In this document: piece after piece, positions 1 through 9,369 of the stretch
Position numbering within the stretch: the first letter of the stretch is position 1
How the letters are laid out: every line of letters starts with the position of its first letter
Assembly (NCBI GenBank): GCA_963920635.1
Contig: OY987305.1
Coordinates: forward strand, 10,001-74,000
DNA length: 64,000 nucleotides
Direction of reading: 5' to 3'
Origin: Pseudeuparius sepicola
Taxonomy: Eukaryota > Arthropoda > Insecta > Coleoptera > Anthribidae
Translations under genes and position numbers: made by a program
The notes under the pieces: model-generated
What the model saw: the letters and a program-made list of their open reading frames with translations, nothing else
Told to the model about the DNA's origin: nothing
Database searches by the model: none

Positions 1-1632
1 CTAACCTAACCTAACCTAACCTAACCTAACCTAACCTAACCTAACCTAACCTAACCTAACCTAACCTAACCTAACCTAACCTAACCTAACCTAACCTAAC
101 CTAACCTAACCTAACCTAACCTAACCTAACCTAACCTAACCTAACCTAACCTAACCTAACCTAACCTAACCTAACCTAACCTAACCTAACCTAACCTAAC
201 CTAACCTAACCTAACCTAACCTAACCTAACCTAACCTAACCTAACCTAACCTAACCTAACCTAACCTAACCTAACCTAACCTAACCTAACCTAACCTAAC
301 CTAACCTAACCTAACCTAACCTAACCTAACCTAACCTAACCTAACCTAACCTAACCTAACCTAACCTAACCTAACCTAACCTAACCTAACCTAACCTAAC
401 CTAACCTAACCTAACCTAACCTAACCTAACCTAACCTAACCTAACCTAACCTAACCTAACCTAACCTAACCTAACCTAACCTAACCTAACCTAACCTAAC
501 CTAACCTAACCTAACCTAACCTAACCTAACCTAACCTAACCTAACCTAACCTAACCTAACCTAACCTAACCTAACCTAACCTAACCTAACCTAACCTAAC
601 CTAACCTAACCTAACCTAACCTAACCTAACCTAACCTAACCTAACCTAACCTAACCTAACCTAACCTAACCTAACCTAACCTAACCTAACCTAACCTAAC
701 CTAACCTAACCTAACCTAACCTAACCTAACCTAACCTAACCTAACCTAACCTAACCTAACCTAACCTAACCTAACCTAACCTAACCTAACCTAACCTAAC
801 CTAACCTAACCTAACCTAACCTAACCTAACCTAACCTAACCTAACCTAACCTAACCTAACCTAACCTAACCTAACCTAACCTAACCTAACCTAACCTAAC
901 CTAACCTAACCTAACCTAACCTAACCTAACCTAACCTAACCTAACCTAACCTAACCTAACCTAACCTAACCTAACCTAACCTAACCTAACCTAACCTAAC
1001 CTAACCTAACCTAACCTAACCTAACCTAACCTAACCTAACCTAACCTAACCTAACCTAACCTAACCTAACCTAACCTAACCTAACCTAACCTAACCTAAC
1101 CTAACCTAACCTAACCTAACCTAACCTAACCTAACCTAACCTAACCTAACCTAACCTAACCTAACCTAACCTAACCTAACCTAACCTAACCTAACCTAAC
1201 CTAACCTAACCTAACCTAACCTAACCTAACCTAACCTAACCTAACCTAACCTAACCTAACCTAACCTAACCTAACCTAACCTAACCTAACCTAACCTAAC
1301 CTAACCTAACCTAACCTAACCTAACCTAACCTAACCTAACCTAACCTAACCTAACCTAACCTAACCTAACCTAACCTAACCTAACCTAACCTAACCTAAC
1401 CTAACCTAACCTAACCTAACCTAACCTAACCTAACCTAACCTAACCTAACCTAACCTAACCTAACCTAACCTAACCTAACCTAACCTAACCTAACCTAAC
1501 CTAACCTAACCTAACCTAACCTAACCTAACCTAACCTAACCTAACCTAACCTAACCTAACCTAACCTAACCTAACCTAACCTAACCTAACCTAACCTAAC
1601 CTAACCTAACCTAACCTAACCTAACCTAACCT
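1..1632. repeat. Telomeric (CCTAA)n array
   Basis: Uninterrupted CCTAA pentamers, about 326 copies, with no visible variant. This is the C-rich strand of TTAGG, the ancestral insect telomere repeat. Its lying at the left edge with the C-strand reading 5'->3' is the orientation expected of a left chromosome end, so the window starts at a real terminus rather than at an interstitial block. The perfect homogeneity fits recent telomerase synthesis. No SART/TRAS-type retrotransposon is inserted in the array. Confidence 0.98.
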
Positions 1633-1952
1633 ACCTAACCTAACCCAACCAACCCGACCTAACCTAACCTAACCTAACCTACCTAACCTAACCCAACCAA
1701 CCCGACCTAACCTAACCCAACCTAACCTACCTAACCTAACCCAACCAACCCGACCTAACCTAACCCAACCAACCCGACCTAACCTAACCCAACCAACCCG
1801 ACCTAACCTAACCCAACCAACCCGACCTAACCTAACCCAACCAACCCGACCTAACCTAACCCAACCAACCCGACCTAACCTAACCCAACCAACCCGACCT
1901 AACCTAACCCAACCAACCCGACCTAACCTAACCCAACCAACCCGACCTAACC
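1633..1952. repeat. Variant telomeric higher-order repeat
   Basis: The perfect pentamer gives way to degenerate units (CCCAA, CCAA, CCCGA mixed with CCTAA) that settle into a regular 24-bp higher-order unit, acctaacctaacccaaccaa followed by cccg, repeated about ten times up to the rDNA junction. Proximal variant repeats of this kind are usual at the base of telomeres. The regular 24-bp order implies amplification by unequal exchange or slippage rather than telomerase copying. Confidence 0.9.
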
Positions 1953-4900
1953 TGCGCGCGCTCTTGCGGAAGACTCGTAGTCCGCGGCGCGAGGCGGCTT
2001 CTCGCGTTGCCTACCAGTGCGCTTAGACACGGTTTTCCACGCGCGCGACGCAGGCATCGCCGAATCCCGGAAAGAAACACCGCGCGCGCGCGCCCACAGC
2101 CGTCGCCACGAACGAACGAACTAGCGACTCGCGCACCGTAGTCTCGCGTCAAGGACGCGACACGGTAGCGGTCGTGCTCGTCTGTCGTAGACGACGCGAG
2201 GCGACGGCGTCTCTTTCTTTAAGACCTCCTGGGAGGGGGATTTTAGGCGAGCCGTGCGCGCGCTCTTGCGGAAGACTCGTAGTCCGCGGCGCTTAGACAC
2301 GGACTTCCACGCGCGCGGCACCGGCATCGCCGAATCCCGGAAAGAAACACCGCGCGCGCGCGCCCACAGCCGTCGCCACGCAGGAACGAACTAGCGACTC
2401 GCCCACCGTAGTCTCGCGTCAAGGACGCGACACGGTAGCGGTCGTGCTCGTCTGTCGTAGACGACGCGGGGCGACGGCGTCTCTTTCTTTAAGACCTCCT
2501 GGGAGGGGGATTTTAGGCGAGCCGTGCGCGCGCTCTTGCGGAAGACTCGTAGTCCGCGGCGCTTAGACATGGACTTCCACGCGCGCGGCACAGGCATCGC
2601 CGAATCCCGGAAAGAAACACCGCGCGCGCGCGCCCACAGCCGTCGCCACGAACGAACGAACTACCGACTCGCGCACTGTAGTCTCGCGTCAAGGACGCGA
2701 CACGGTAGCGGTCGTGCTCGTCTGACGTAGACGACGCGGGGCGACGGCGTCTCTTTCTTTACCTCCTGGGAGGGGGATTTTAGGCGAGCCGTGCGCGCGC
2801 TCTTGCGGAAGACTCGTAGTCCGCGGCGCGAGGCGGCTTCTCGCGTTGCCTACCAGTGCGCTTAGACACGGCCTTCCACGCGCGCGGCACAGGCATCGCC
2901 GAATCCCGGAAAGAAACACCGCGCGCGCGCGCCCACTGCCGTCGCCACGAACGAACGAACTAGCGACTCGCGCACCGTAATCTCGCGTCAAGGACGCGAC
3001 ACGGTAGCGGTCGTGCTCGTCTGTCGTAGACGACGCGGGGCGACGGCGTCTCTTTCTTTAAGACCTCCTGGGAGGGGGATTTTAGGCGAACCGTGCGCGC
3101 GCTCTTGCGGAAGACTCGTAGTCCGCGGCGCTTAGACACGGACTTCCACGCGCGCGGCACAGGCATCGCCGAATCCCGGAAAGAAACACCGCGCGCGCGC
3201 GCCCACAGCCGTCGCCACGAACGAACGAACTAGCGACTCGCGCACCGTAGTCTCGCGTCAAGGACGCGACACGGTAGCGGTCGTGCTCGTCTGTCGTAGA
3301 CGACGCGGGGCGACGGCGTCTCTTTCTTTAAGACCTCCTGGGAGGGGGATTTTAGGCGAACCGTGCGCGCGCTCTTGCGGAAGACTCGTAGTCCGCGGCG
3401 CTTAGACACGGACTTCCACGCGCGCGGCACAGGCATCGCCGAATCCCGGAAAGAAACACCGCGCGCGCGCGCCCACAGCCGTCGCCACGAACGAACGAAC
3501 TAGCGACTCACGCACCGTAGTCTCGCGTCAAGGACGCGACACGGTAGCGGTCGTGCTCGTCTGTCGTAGACGACGCGGGGCGACGGCGTCTCTTTCTTTA
3601 AGACCTCCTGGGAGGGGGATTTTAGGCGAACCGTGCGCGCGCTCTTGCGGAAGACTCGTAGTCCGCGGCGCTTAGACACGGACTTCCACGCGCGCGGCAC
3701 AGGCATCGCCAAATCCCGGAAAGAAACACCGCGCGCGCGCGCCCACAGCCGTCGCCACGAACGAACGAACTAGCGACTCGCGCACCGTAGTCTCGCGTCA
3801 AGGACGCGACACGGTAGCAGTCGTGCTCGTCTGTCGTAGACGACGCGGGGCGACGGCGTCTCTTTCTTTAAGACCTCCTGGGAGGGGGATTTTAGGCGAA
3901 CCGTGCGCGCGCTCTTGCGGAAGACTCGTAGTCCGCGGCGCTTAGACACGGACTTCCACGCGCGCGGCACAGGCATCGCCGAATCCCGGAAAGAAACACC
4001 GCGCGCGCGCGCCCACAGCCGTCGCCACGAACGAACGAACTAGCGACTCGCGCACCGTAGTCTCGCGTCAAGGACGCGACACGGTAGCAGTCGTGCTCGT
4101 CTGTCGTAGACGACGCGGGGCGACGGCGTCTCTTTCTTTAAGACCTCCTGGGAGGGGGATTTTAGGCGAACCGTGCGCGCGCTCTTGCGGAAGACTCGTA
4201 GTCCGCGGCGCTTAGACACGGACTTCCACGCGCGCGGCACAGGCATCGCCAAATCCCGGAAAGAAACACCGCGCGCGCGCGCCCACAGCCGTCGCCACGA
4301 ACGAACGAACTAGCGACTCGCGCACCGTAGTCTCGCGTCAAGGACGCGACACGGTAGCAGTCGTGCTCGTCTGTCGTAGACGACGCGGGGCGACGGCGTC
4401 TCTTTCTTTAAGACCTCCTGGGAGGGGGATTTTAGGCGAACCGTGCGCGCGCTCTTGCGGAAGACTCGTAGTCCGCGGCGCTTAGACACGGACTTCCACG
4501 CGCGCGGCATAGGCATCGCCGAATCCCGGAAAGAAACACCGCGCGCGCGCGCCCACTGCCGTCGCCACGAACGAACGAACTAGCGACTCGCGCACCGTAG
4601 TCTCGCGTCAAGGACGCGACACGGTAGCGGTCGTGCTCGTCTGTCGTAGACGACGCGGGGCGACGGCGTCTCTTTCTTTAAGACCTCCTGGGAGGGGGAT
4701 TTTAGGCGAGCCGTGCGTGCGCTCTTGCGGAAGACTCGTAATCCGCGGCGCGAGGCGGCTTCTCGCGTTGCCTACCCGTGCGCTTAGACACGGCCTTCCA
4801 CGCGCGCGGCACAAGCATCGCCGAATCCCGGAAAGAAACACCGCGCGCGCGCGCCCACAGCTGTCGCCACGAACGAACGAACTAGCGACTCGCGCACCGT

Positions 4901-5050
4901 AGTCTCGCGTCAAGGACGCGACACGGTAGCGGTCGTGCTCGTCTGTCGTAGACGACGCGGGGCGACGGCGTCTCTTTCTTTACCTCCTGGGAGGGGGATT
5001 TTAGGCGAGCCGTGCGCGCGCACTTGCGGAAAACTCGTAGTCAGCGGCGC
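1953..5050 (-). repeat. ~270-bp GC-rich subrepeat array, rDNA spacer-like
   Basis: About eleven tandem copies of a GC-rich unit. The anchor motif gcgctcttgcggaagactcg recurs near 1956, 2258, 2528, 2797, 3099, 3369, 3639, 3909, 4179, 4449 and 4720, with a degenerate copy near 5020. Most units are 270 bp; three (near 1990, 2830 and 4750) carry the same ~28-bp extra block after gcggcgcgaggc, so unit types are interspersed. The array lies directly between the telomere and the 28S fragment, so it is read as rDNA intergenic-spacer subrepeats, but that assignment rests on position alone. Many short open frames occur here (68-101 codons in both strands); they simply repeat with the array and are not taken as genes. 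Individual units differ by single substitutions, which could be used to date the amplification. Confidence 0.85.
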
Positions 5051-5677
5051 GAGGCAGCGCGAACCGCGGGCCTTAGGTCGGCGCCCAACGGATCGCGACG
5101 TCCTACTCGGGGAAATGAGCACGCGTTCGACGCCGACTCAACGGAACCGAAGGCGCGTCGGGCGCGCGAACGCCCTCGGTCACGCGACGGTCCCGCGCCG
5201 ACGTTCGAAACGCGAATGAATTTCCTCTTTCGAACTTCCGGTTTCCTCCTGAACGGTTTCACGTACTCTTGAACTCTCTCTTCAAAGTGCTTTTCAACTT
5301 TCCCTCAAGGTACTTGTTCGCTATCGGTCTCGTGGTCATATTTAGCCTTAGATGGAGTTTACCACCCGCTTAGGGCTGCGCTCTCAAGCAACCCGACTCT
5401 AAGGAGAGATCATCCCGCGATCGGCAGCGGTCGCTATGGGCCTGGCACCCTCTATGGGCTGTGGCCCCGTTCAAGATGGACTTGGACGCGCCGCACGATC
5501 TCGGGAGTCGACCCTCCCTAACACCACATTTCCCGGCGCCCGGCGTCGGCCGCGGGATTCGGTGCTGGGCTCTTCCCTGTTCGCTCGCAGCTACTAGGGG
5601 AATCCTAGTTAGTTTCTTTTCCTCCGCTTATTAATATGCTTAAATTCGGCGGGTAGTATCACCTGCTCTGAGGTCGA
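5051..5677 (-). rRNA. 28S rRNA, 5' fragment (truncated)
   Basis: On the minus strand this begins at about 5677 with the canonical 28S 5' region and runs through the highly conserved D1 stretch containing ctaactaggattcccctagt, into the D2 expansion domain. Homology stops at about 5051, inside D2, where the 270-bp subrepeats begin. Only some 630 nt of a gene that is normally about 4 kb are present, so no functional large-subunit rRNA can be made from this copy. The conserved core looks intact at the base level, which suggests recent derivation from, or exchange with, an active array. The neighbours in order (28S, ITS2, 5.8S, ITS1, 18S on one strand) match a normal transcription unit. Confidence 0.92.
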
Positions 5678-6171
5678 TAAACGAAACGCGAGGTTTCGAG
5701 GGAGACGGACTGACTGCTCACCGACGAACGCGGGCACGAATGCCCGCGCGCGTTTCTCTCGCTAGCGCCTCCGACTACTATTAAGGTACGGAAAGGGCGG
5801 CGGGTATGGTCTAGCGCGCGTCTCTTCGTCGCCGCGCGCCCATTGCGATCCGACGTCGTAGTTCTTCGCAACGTGAAAAGACCCGTTCTCGGACACGACG
5901 ATAGCGCGAGCGGCCCAACTTCGAGACACGACCCGCCGTCGCGACCGCCGACCCTAAAAGTCGTGGCGTTCGGACGCGAGTACGCGCGTAACGTCGGTGT
6001 TGCCGTCGACGCCTAGTATTTCGCCCGTCGGACGCGCGAAATCTACGTCGCTTTCGCGTTTTAGGACGCCGCGAGAGATCTCTCTCCCGCGATAAACGTC
6101 CAACTCGCTCCGGCGTCTTCCGAGACGGCGCGCGAACGCCGACGCGGAAGACCGAGCAGTCTTTGATATCG
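5678..6171 (-). other. ITS2 spacer
   Basis: About 490 nt between the 5' end of 28S and the 3' end of 5.8S on the minus strand. It is GC-rich, rich in cgacg/gcgcg words, and non-coding. Boundaries come from the flanking conserved rRNA sequence and are good to a few bases. Confidence 0.85.
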
Positions 6172-6328
6172 ATACGACCCTCAGCCAGGAGTGGTCCTGG
6201 AACAGTATCCGAGGACCGCAATATGCGTTCGAAATGTCGATGTTCATCTGTCCTGCAGTTCACAAGTTGACGCGCAATTAGCTGCGTTCTTCATCGACCC
6301 ACGAGCCAAGTGATTCACCGTTCAGGGT
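6172..6328 (-). rRNA. 5.8S rRNA
   Basis: The only full-length rRNA gene in the window, about 157 nt. Minus-strand landmarks are the conserved gatgaagaacgcagc and cgaacgcatattgcggtcc blocks and the 3' block ctgagggtcgtat. The 5' part reads ggtgaatcactt where ggtggatcact is usual, a G-to-A change in a normally invariant stretch. That change, together with the broken 18S and 28S on either side, suggests a relic copy. In a normal insect rDNA unit it would pair with the 28S 5' region in the large subunit. Confidence 0.93.
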
Positions 6329-7661
6329 AATCGTTCGGCGCGCCCCTCTGAAGGGCTAACGTCTACTTGAAGTAGGGTGGCAAGTGTGTTTCTCTTTAAA
6401 TGCGAGAAGCCGTCGTCGGCGGCGGCGCGTCTCTCTTTTTCCGGACTGACGCGTTTATGCGATCGTACACTTTTCGTATCGAACGAGGCGGTGCGTCATG
6501 TTATTGCGTTAGCCGGAATGGCGGCCACGGCGTCGTGGACGTCGCGACTCTGCCGGAAACGCGCGTCCTGACGACGTTTCTCGTCGTCTGTGCGAAATTC
6601 TCCGAGAGTCGTCCGAGCTCAGTCGGGCGAAAATCTTTTACAACCATCGGAAAACGACGACGGCGCAGTGTCATCGTCGCCTCCCTTCGGCCCGGCGCGA
6701 CGAAGTTTGTTTTCGCGAAGAAAACGCATCGTCGTCGTCGTCGGACCCAGGTACCCGCCGAACCTGTGCGATCTTCGAATTCCACACGCGCGCACACGAG
6801 GTGCGCGTATTTTCGACGCGATCGGAGGAAGTTCGTCTGGCGCTTATGCCTCGTGTTTGCGATGAGGCTTATACGCCCGGAACTTCTTTGGAGACCTCTT
6901 TGCCTTTGGTCTCTATCGCGCGCGAGGCGCTTATCTCCGAAGCGATCGGAAGAATTTCGAGCGTTTATGCCTCGGCGTTTATGACGAGGCTTATACGCCC
7001 GAAGACTTATCTCCTATCCCTTCGATTGCCTTTTCAGCCTCCGACGTACGCGGGGCTTAGATACTTAAATCGAGGCTTAGATATTCGAATCGTTTTCCGA
7101 ACGTTCTCCCGACCCTTCGCTGCATTTAAAGCGTCACGGTGTTTTCGGGAGAGTCGTTAAGGATCTTTTTCTCTCTTTTCGCTTCGTTTAGAACGGTGAG
7201 AGTTGTCGCATATTCGTTCGTTCGGCGCGCCCCTCTGAAGGGCTAACGTCTACTTGAAGTAGGGTGGCAAGTGTGTTTCTCTTTAAATGCGAGGAGCCGT
7301 CGTCGTCGGCGCGTTCCTCTCGTTCCAGACTGTCGCGTTTACGCAGTCGCACGCTTTTCGCATCAAACGAGGCGGTGCGTCGCGTTATCGCGCGTGTCGG
7401 AACGGCGCGGCCGCGGCGTCGTCGTAGACGCCGCAGCTCTGCCGGAAGCGCTCTGACGACGCCTCTCGTCGTAGCGCGTCTCGGGCGGCGCGGAATTCTC
7501 CAAGAGCCACTCGAGCGGTCGGGCGAAAATCTTTTACAACCATCGGAAAACGAAGACGGCACAGCGTCATCGTCTCCCTTCGATCCGGCGCGCGACGAAG
7601 TTTGTTTCCGCGAGGAAAACGCATCGTCGTCGCCGGACCTCTCTCTTCTCGCGTTACCTAC
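6329..7661 (-). other. ITS1 spacer, enlarged by duplication
   Basis: Sequence between the 5' end of 5.8S and the 18S fragment, about 1.33 kb, GC-rich and non-coding. It contains two diverged copies of a ~420-bp segment (see the separate repeat entry), separated by ~465 bp that itself carries repeats of cgaggcttatacgcccg-type words near 6860, 6990 and 7065. Because it abuts an internal part of 18S rather than the 18S 3' end, its true 5' boundary is lost. Confidence 0.75.
6331..7640 (-). repeat. Direct duplication within ITS1 (~420 bp x2, ~885-bp spacing)
   Basis: Positions 6331-6750 and 7217-7640 are direct copies. Both start with tcgttcggcgcgcccctctg, share a 90-bp nearly identical block ending ctctttaaatgcga, and share cgggcgaaaatcttttacaa further on. 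The rest has diverged by many substitutions and small indels, so the duplication is not recent and is not an assembly echo. Confidence 0.9.
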
Positions 7662-7935
7662 TAGGCTCCCTCTCTTGAATCGAACCCTGATTCCCCGTTA
7701 CCCGTTACAACCATGGTAGGCGCAGAACCTACCATCGACAGACAGACAGACAGACATTTGAAAGATGCGTCGCCGGTGCGAGACCGTGCGACCGTGCGAT
7801 CAGCACTCCTTCCGTTAAGGTCGGAGCTCTGTTTGCATGGATTAGCTCTAGAATTACCACAGTTGTCCAAGTAATTGTGGGTACGATCTAAGGAACCATA
7901 ACTGATTTAATGAGCCTTTCGCGGTTTCACCCAAC
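7662..7935 (-). rRNA. 18S rRNA fragment, truncated at both ends, internal deletion
   Basis: The minus strand contains the 18S stretch from about nucleotide 75 (ggtgaaaccgcg) through the conserved tcagttatggttccttagat and the gtaattctagagctaat helix to gggttcgattc and gagggagcct (about nucleotide 400 of a standard 18S). The first ~75 nt and the last ~1.4 kb are missing. Inside, the ggaaggagtgctgatcgcac join skips roughly 100 nt of the variable V2 region, and gacaga is expanded (7738-7755). Substitutions occur in normally invariant positions, for example gctaatccatgcaaa for gctaatacatgcaaa. This is a pseudogene fragment that cannot form a small-subunit RNA. Confidence 0.9.
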
Positions 7936-8640
7936 CACTACTAAAAATGTGTATTTTTGATCGCATGGGAACCGCTCGCGTAAAACGCTCGCTAAATTCG
8001 CGATCTCGCTGAGACTAAGTTCTTCACGCGCCTCTCTTTCGTGCCGAACGCGACGCGGGGTGCGCGAGAAGATTTAATAAATCCAAACACGGAGCCACCG
8101 CGCCGTCGCCGACGCTACTAAAAAAGCGCGTTCTAACCGAACGCCGCGCCAAAACGTCCGAACTTTAAGCCGGGCAGAGGGATTGTACGACGAAACCGCC
8201 ACAAGCACGCACATACCAACACCCGACTCGACTCATCTCGCAGAGAGAGCGCCGCGTGTCTCGTATGTATTTGTGCGAGGACAAGAATACGCCGTCGCGA
8301 CCTTACCCAGAAGAACGGGACGCTACTCCGCCGCAGACCGGGCACACGCTCGCTCGATACGAAACTCGTATCGTTAAATGCGCGACGCGTGCATCGTCAC
8401 AAAGCCGGGCGGAATATGTCGGGAGCGCCGGTGAGGAAAGACCGCCGCCCGGCTCGCCGGCCAGCGGTCTCCCCCTATATAAGCGCGCCCGGCCCCGCGA
8501 GCGGCACGGATCACTGGTCCCGGCCGCACTGGTGTGCGCGCCCCGCCCCCCGAGCCGGCGCGCGGATTGGCCGCGACCCGGGCTTTTCGGGATCTCGCAT
8601 TTTTCGCAATTAACGTGTACATGTCCGCGATTTTTTCTCG
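7936..8640. other. GC-rich sequence of unknown origin beyond the 18S fragment
   Basis: High-GC, CpG-rich sequence continuing past the 18S break. It is not recognisable as rRNA. A TATA-like ctatataag lies at 8475-8483 within a CpG-rich stretch, and tcactgg at about 8511 is at Inr-like distance. It could be external transcribed spacer or intergenic spacer from the same rDNA unit, or an unrelated CpG-rich promoter relic. Composition drops abruptly to AT-rich after about 8640. Confidence 0.5.
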
Positions 8641-8735
8641 CTCAACGTATAGACGACCCTCGAAACTCGTCTTGTGATAGGGAAAAAAATTCGATAAAAA
8701 TAAATTTTCAGTTACATCAAGTACGCTACCCATCT

Positions 8736-8845
8736 CTCGTAAAGTCAATATGCTTCAAGGGACCATTAGTCGTTTAAAGTCCAGAATAACTGACCTAAAT
8801 GGTCTAATTAAAATACTCAAACAAAAAAATCTTATTACGGAGTCT
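8736..8845 (+). mobile_element. Short duplicate of the P-like element coding region
   Basis: This stretch matches 9616-9723 almost base for base (shared gtaaagtcaatatgcttcaa and ctaattaaaatactcaaaca). It encodes the same coiled-coil part of the P-like transposase but is cut on both sides. On the right it runs into a (tcta)n tract and then the non-LTR fragment, showing that the element was rearranged around that insertion. Confidence 0.85.
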
Positions 8846-8861
8846 ATCTATCTATCTATCT

Positions 8862-9368
8862 TGTGCAGGGGGTGGCCGCCTTAGATCGGCCCGGCACGTA
8901 GGCCCCAGTGGGTCCGTTGTGCCCCCACAGGCCAGCGTCACACGGCAGCCAGAATGCCGGCCCTCTTGATGGAGGCCCGCAGCTCACCCACCCCGATACC
9001 ATACACATCCTCCGCGCTCAGCTTGGCTGAGCCGAAGGACTCAAATCTGACCCTGTCAAGTGCAGGGCACTCGGTCACCAAGTGGTACGGGGTCTCCTCA
9101 TCCTCCAGACACCATCTCTGCACTCGGGCTCCCCTCCCACTCCTATAAGGTGCAGGTGGCGAGCCAGGCAGCAGTGTCCGGTGAGGACCCTTACCACTCC
9201 CCTCAACTCCGACCTTGGCAGACGCAGCAGCTCCTTAGACAGGGTGGCCGACGGCCCACGAATCATGAGCCTAGTCTGCCTCATCCCCGGAGCCCGGCGC
9301 CACTCCTCAACGATCCTGCCATGCAGCCATTCGTCCAGAGCTCCAATTGCGACCCGTGGCGCAAGTAA
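8862..9368 (-). mobile_element. Non-LTR retrotransposon 3' fragment
   Basis: The minus strand encodes the C-terminal part of a LINE-type polyprotein, downstream of the reverse transcriptase. A stretch with RLPRSELRGVVRVLTGHC and RHLHLIGV is followed, after a frameshift near 9110-9125, by CLEDEETPYHLVTECPALDR (Cys/His spacing typical of the end of Jockey/I-group ORF2) and ends at a stop near 8941. A short 3' UTR then leads into a (GATA)n tail at about 8845-8862, a common LINE 3' tail. The copy is strongly 5'-truncated (~500 bp). It sits inside P-like element sequence. Confidence 0.8.
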
Positions 9369-9369
9369 T

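Noticed and set aside
1928..5219. Dozens of 60-100 codon open frames in both strands of the GC-rich array
   Set aside because: They repeat with the 270-bp unit, begin and end at the same places in each copy and reflect high GC with few stop codons; they lie in rDNA spacer-like DNA.
5811..7719. Arg/Ser-rich frames up to 194 codons over ITS2, 5.8S and ITS1
   Set aside because: They overlap recognised ribosomal spacers and 5.8S and have no protein-like features.
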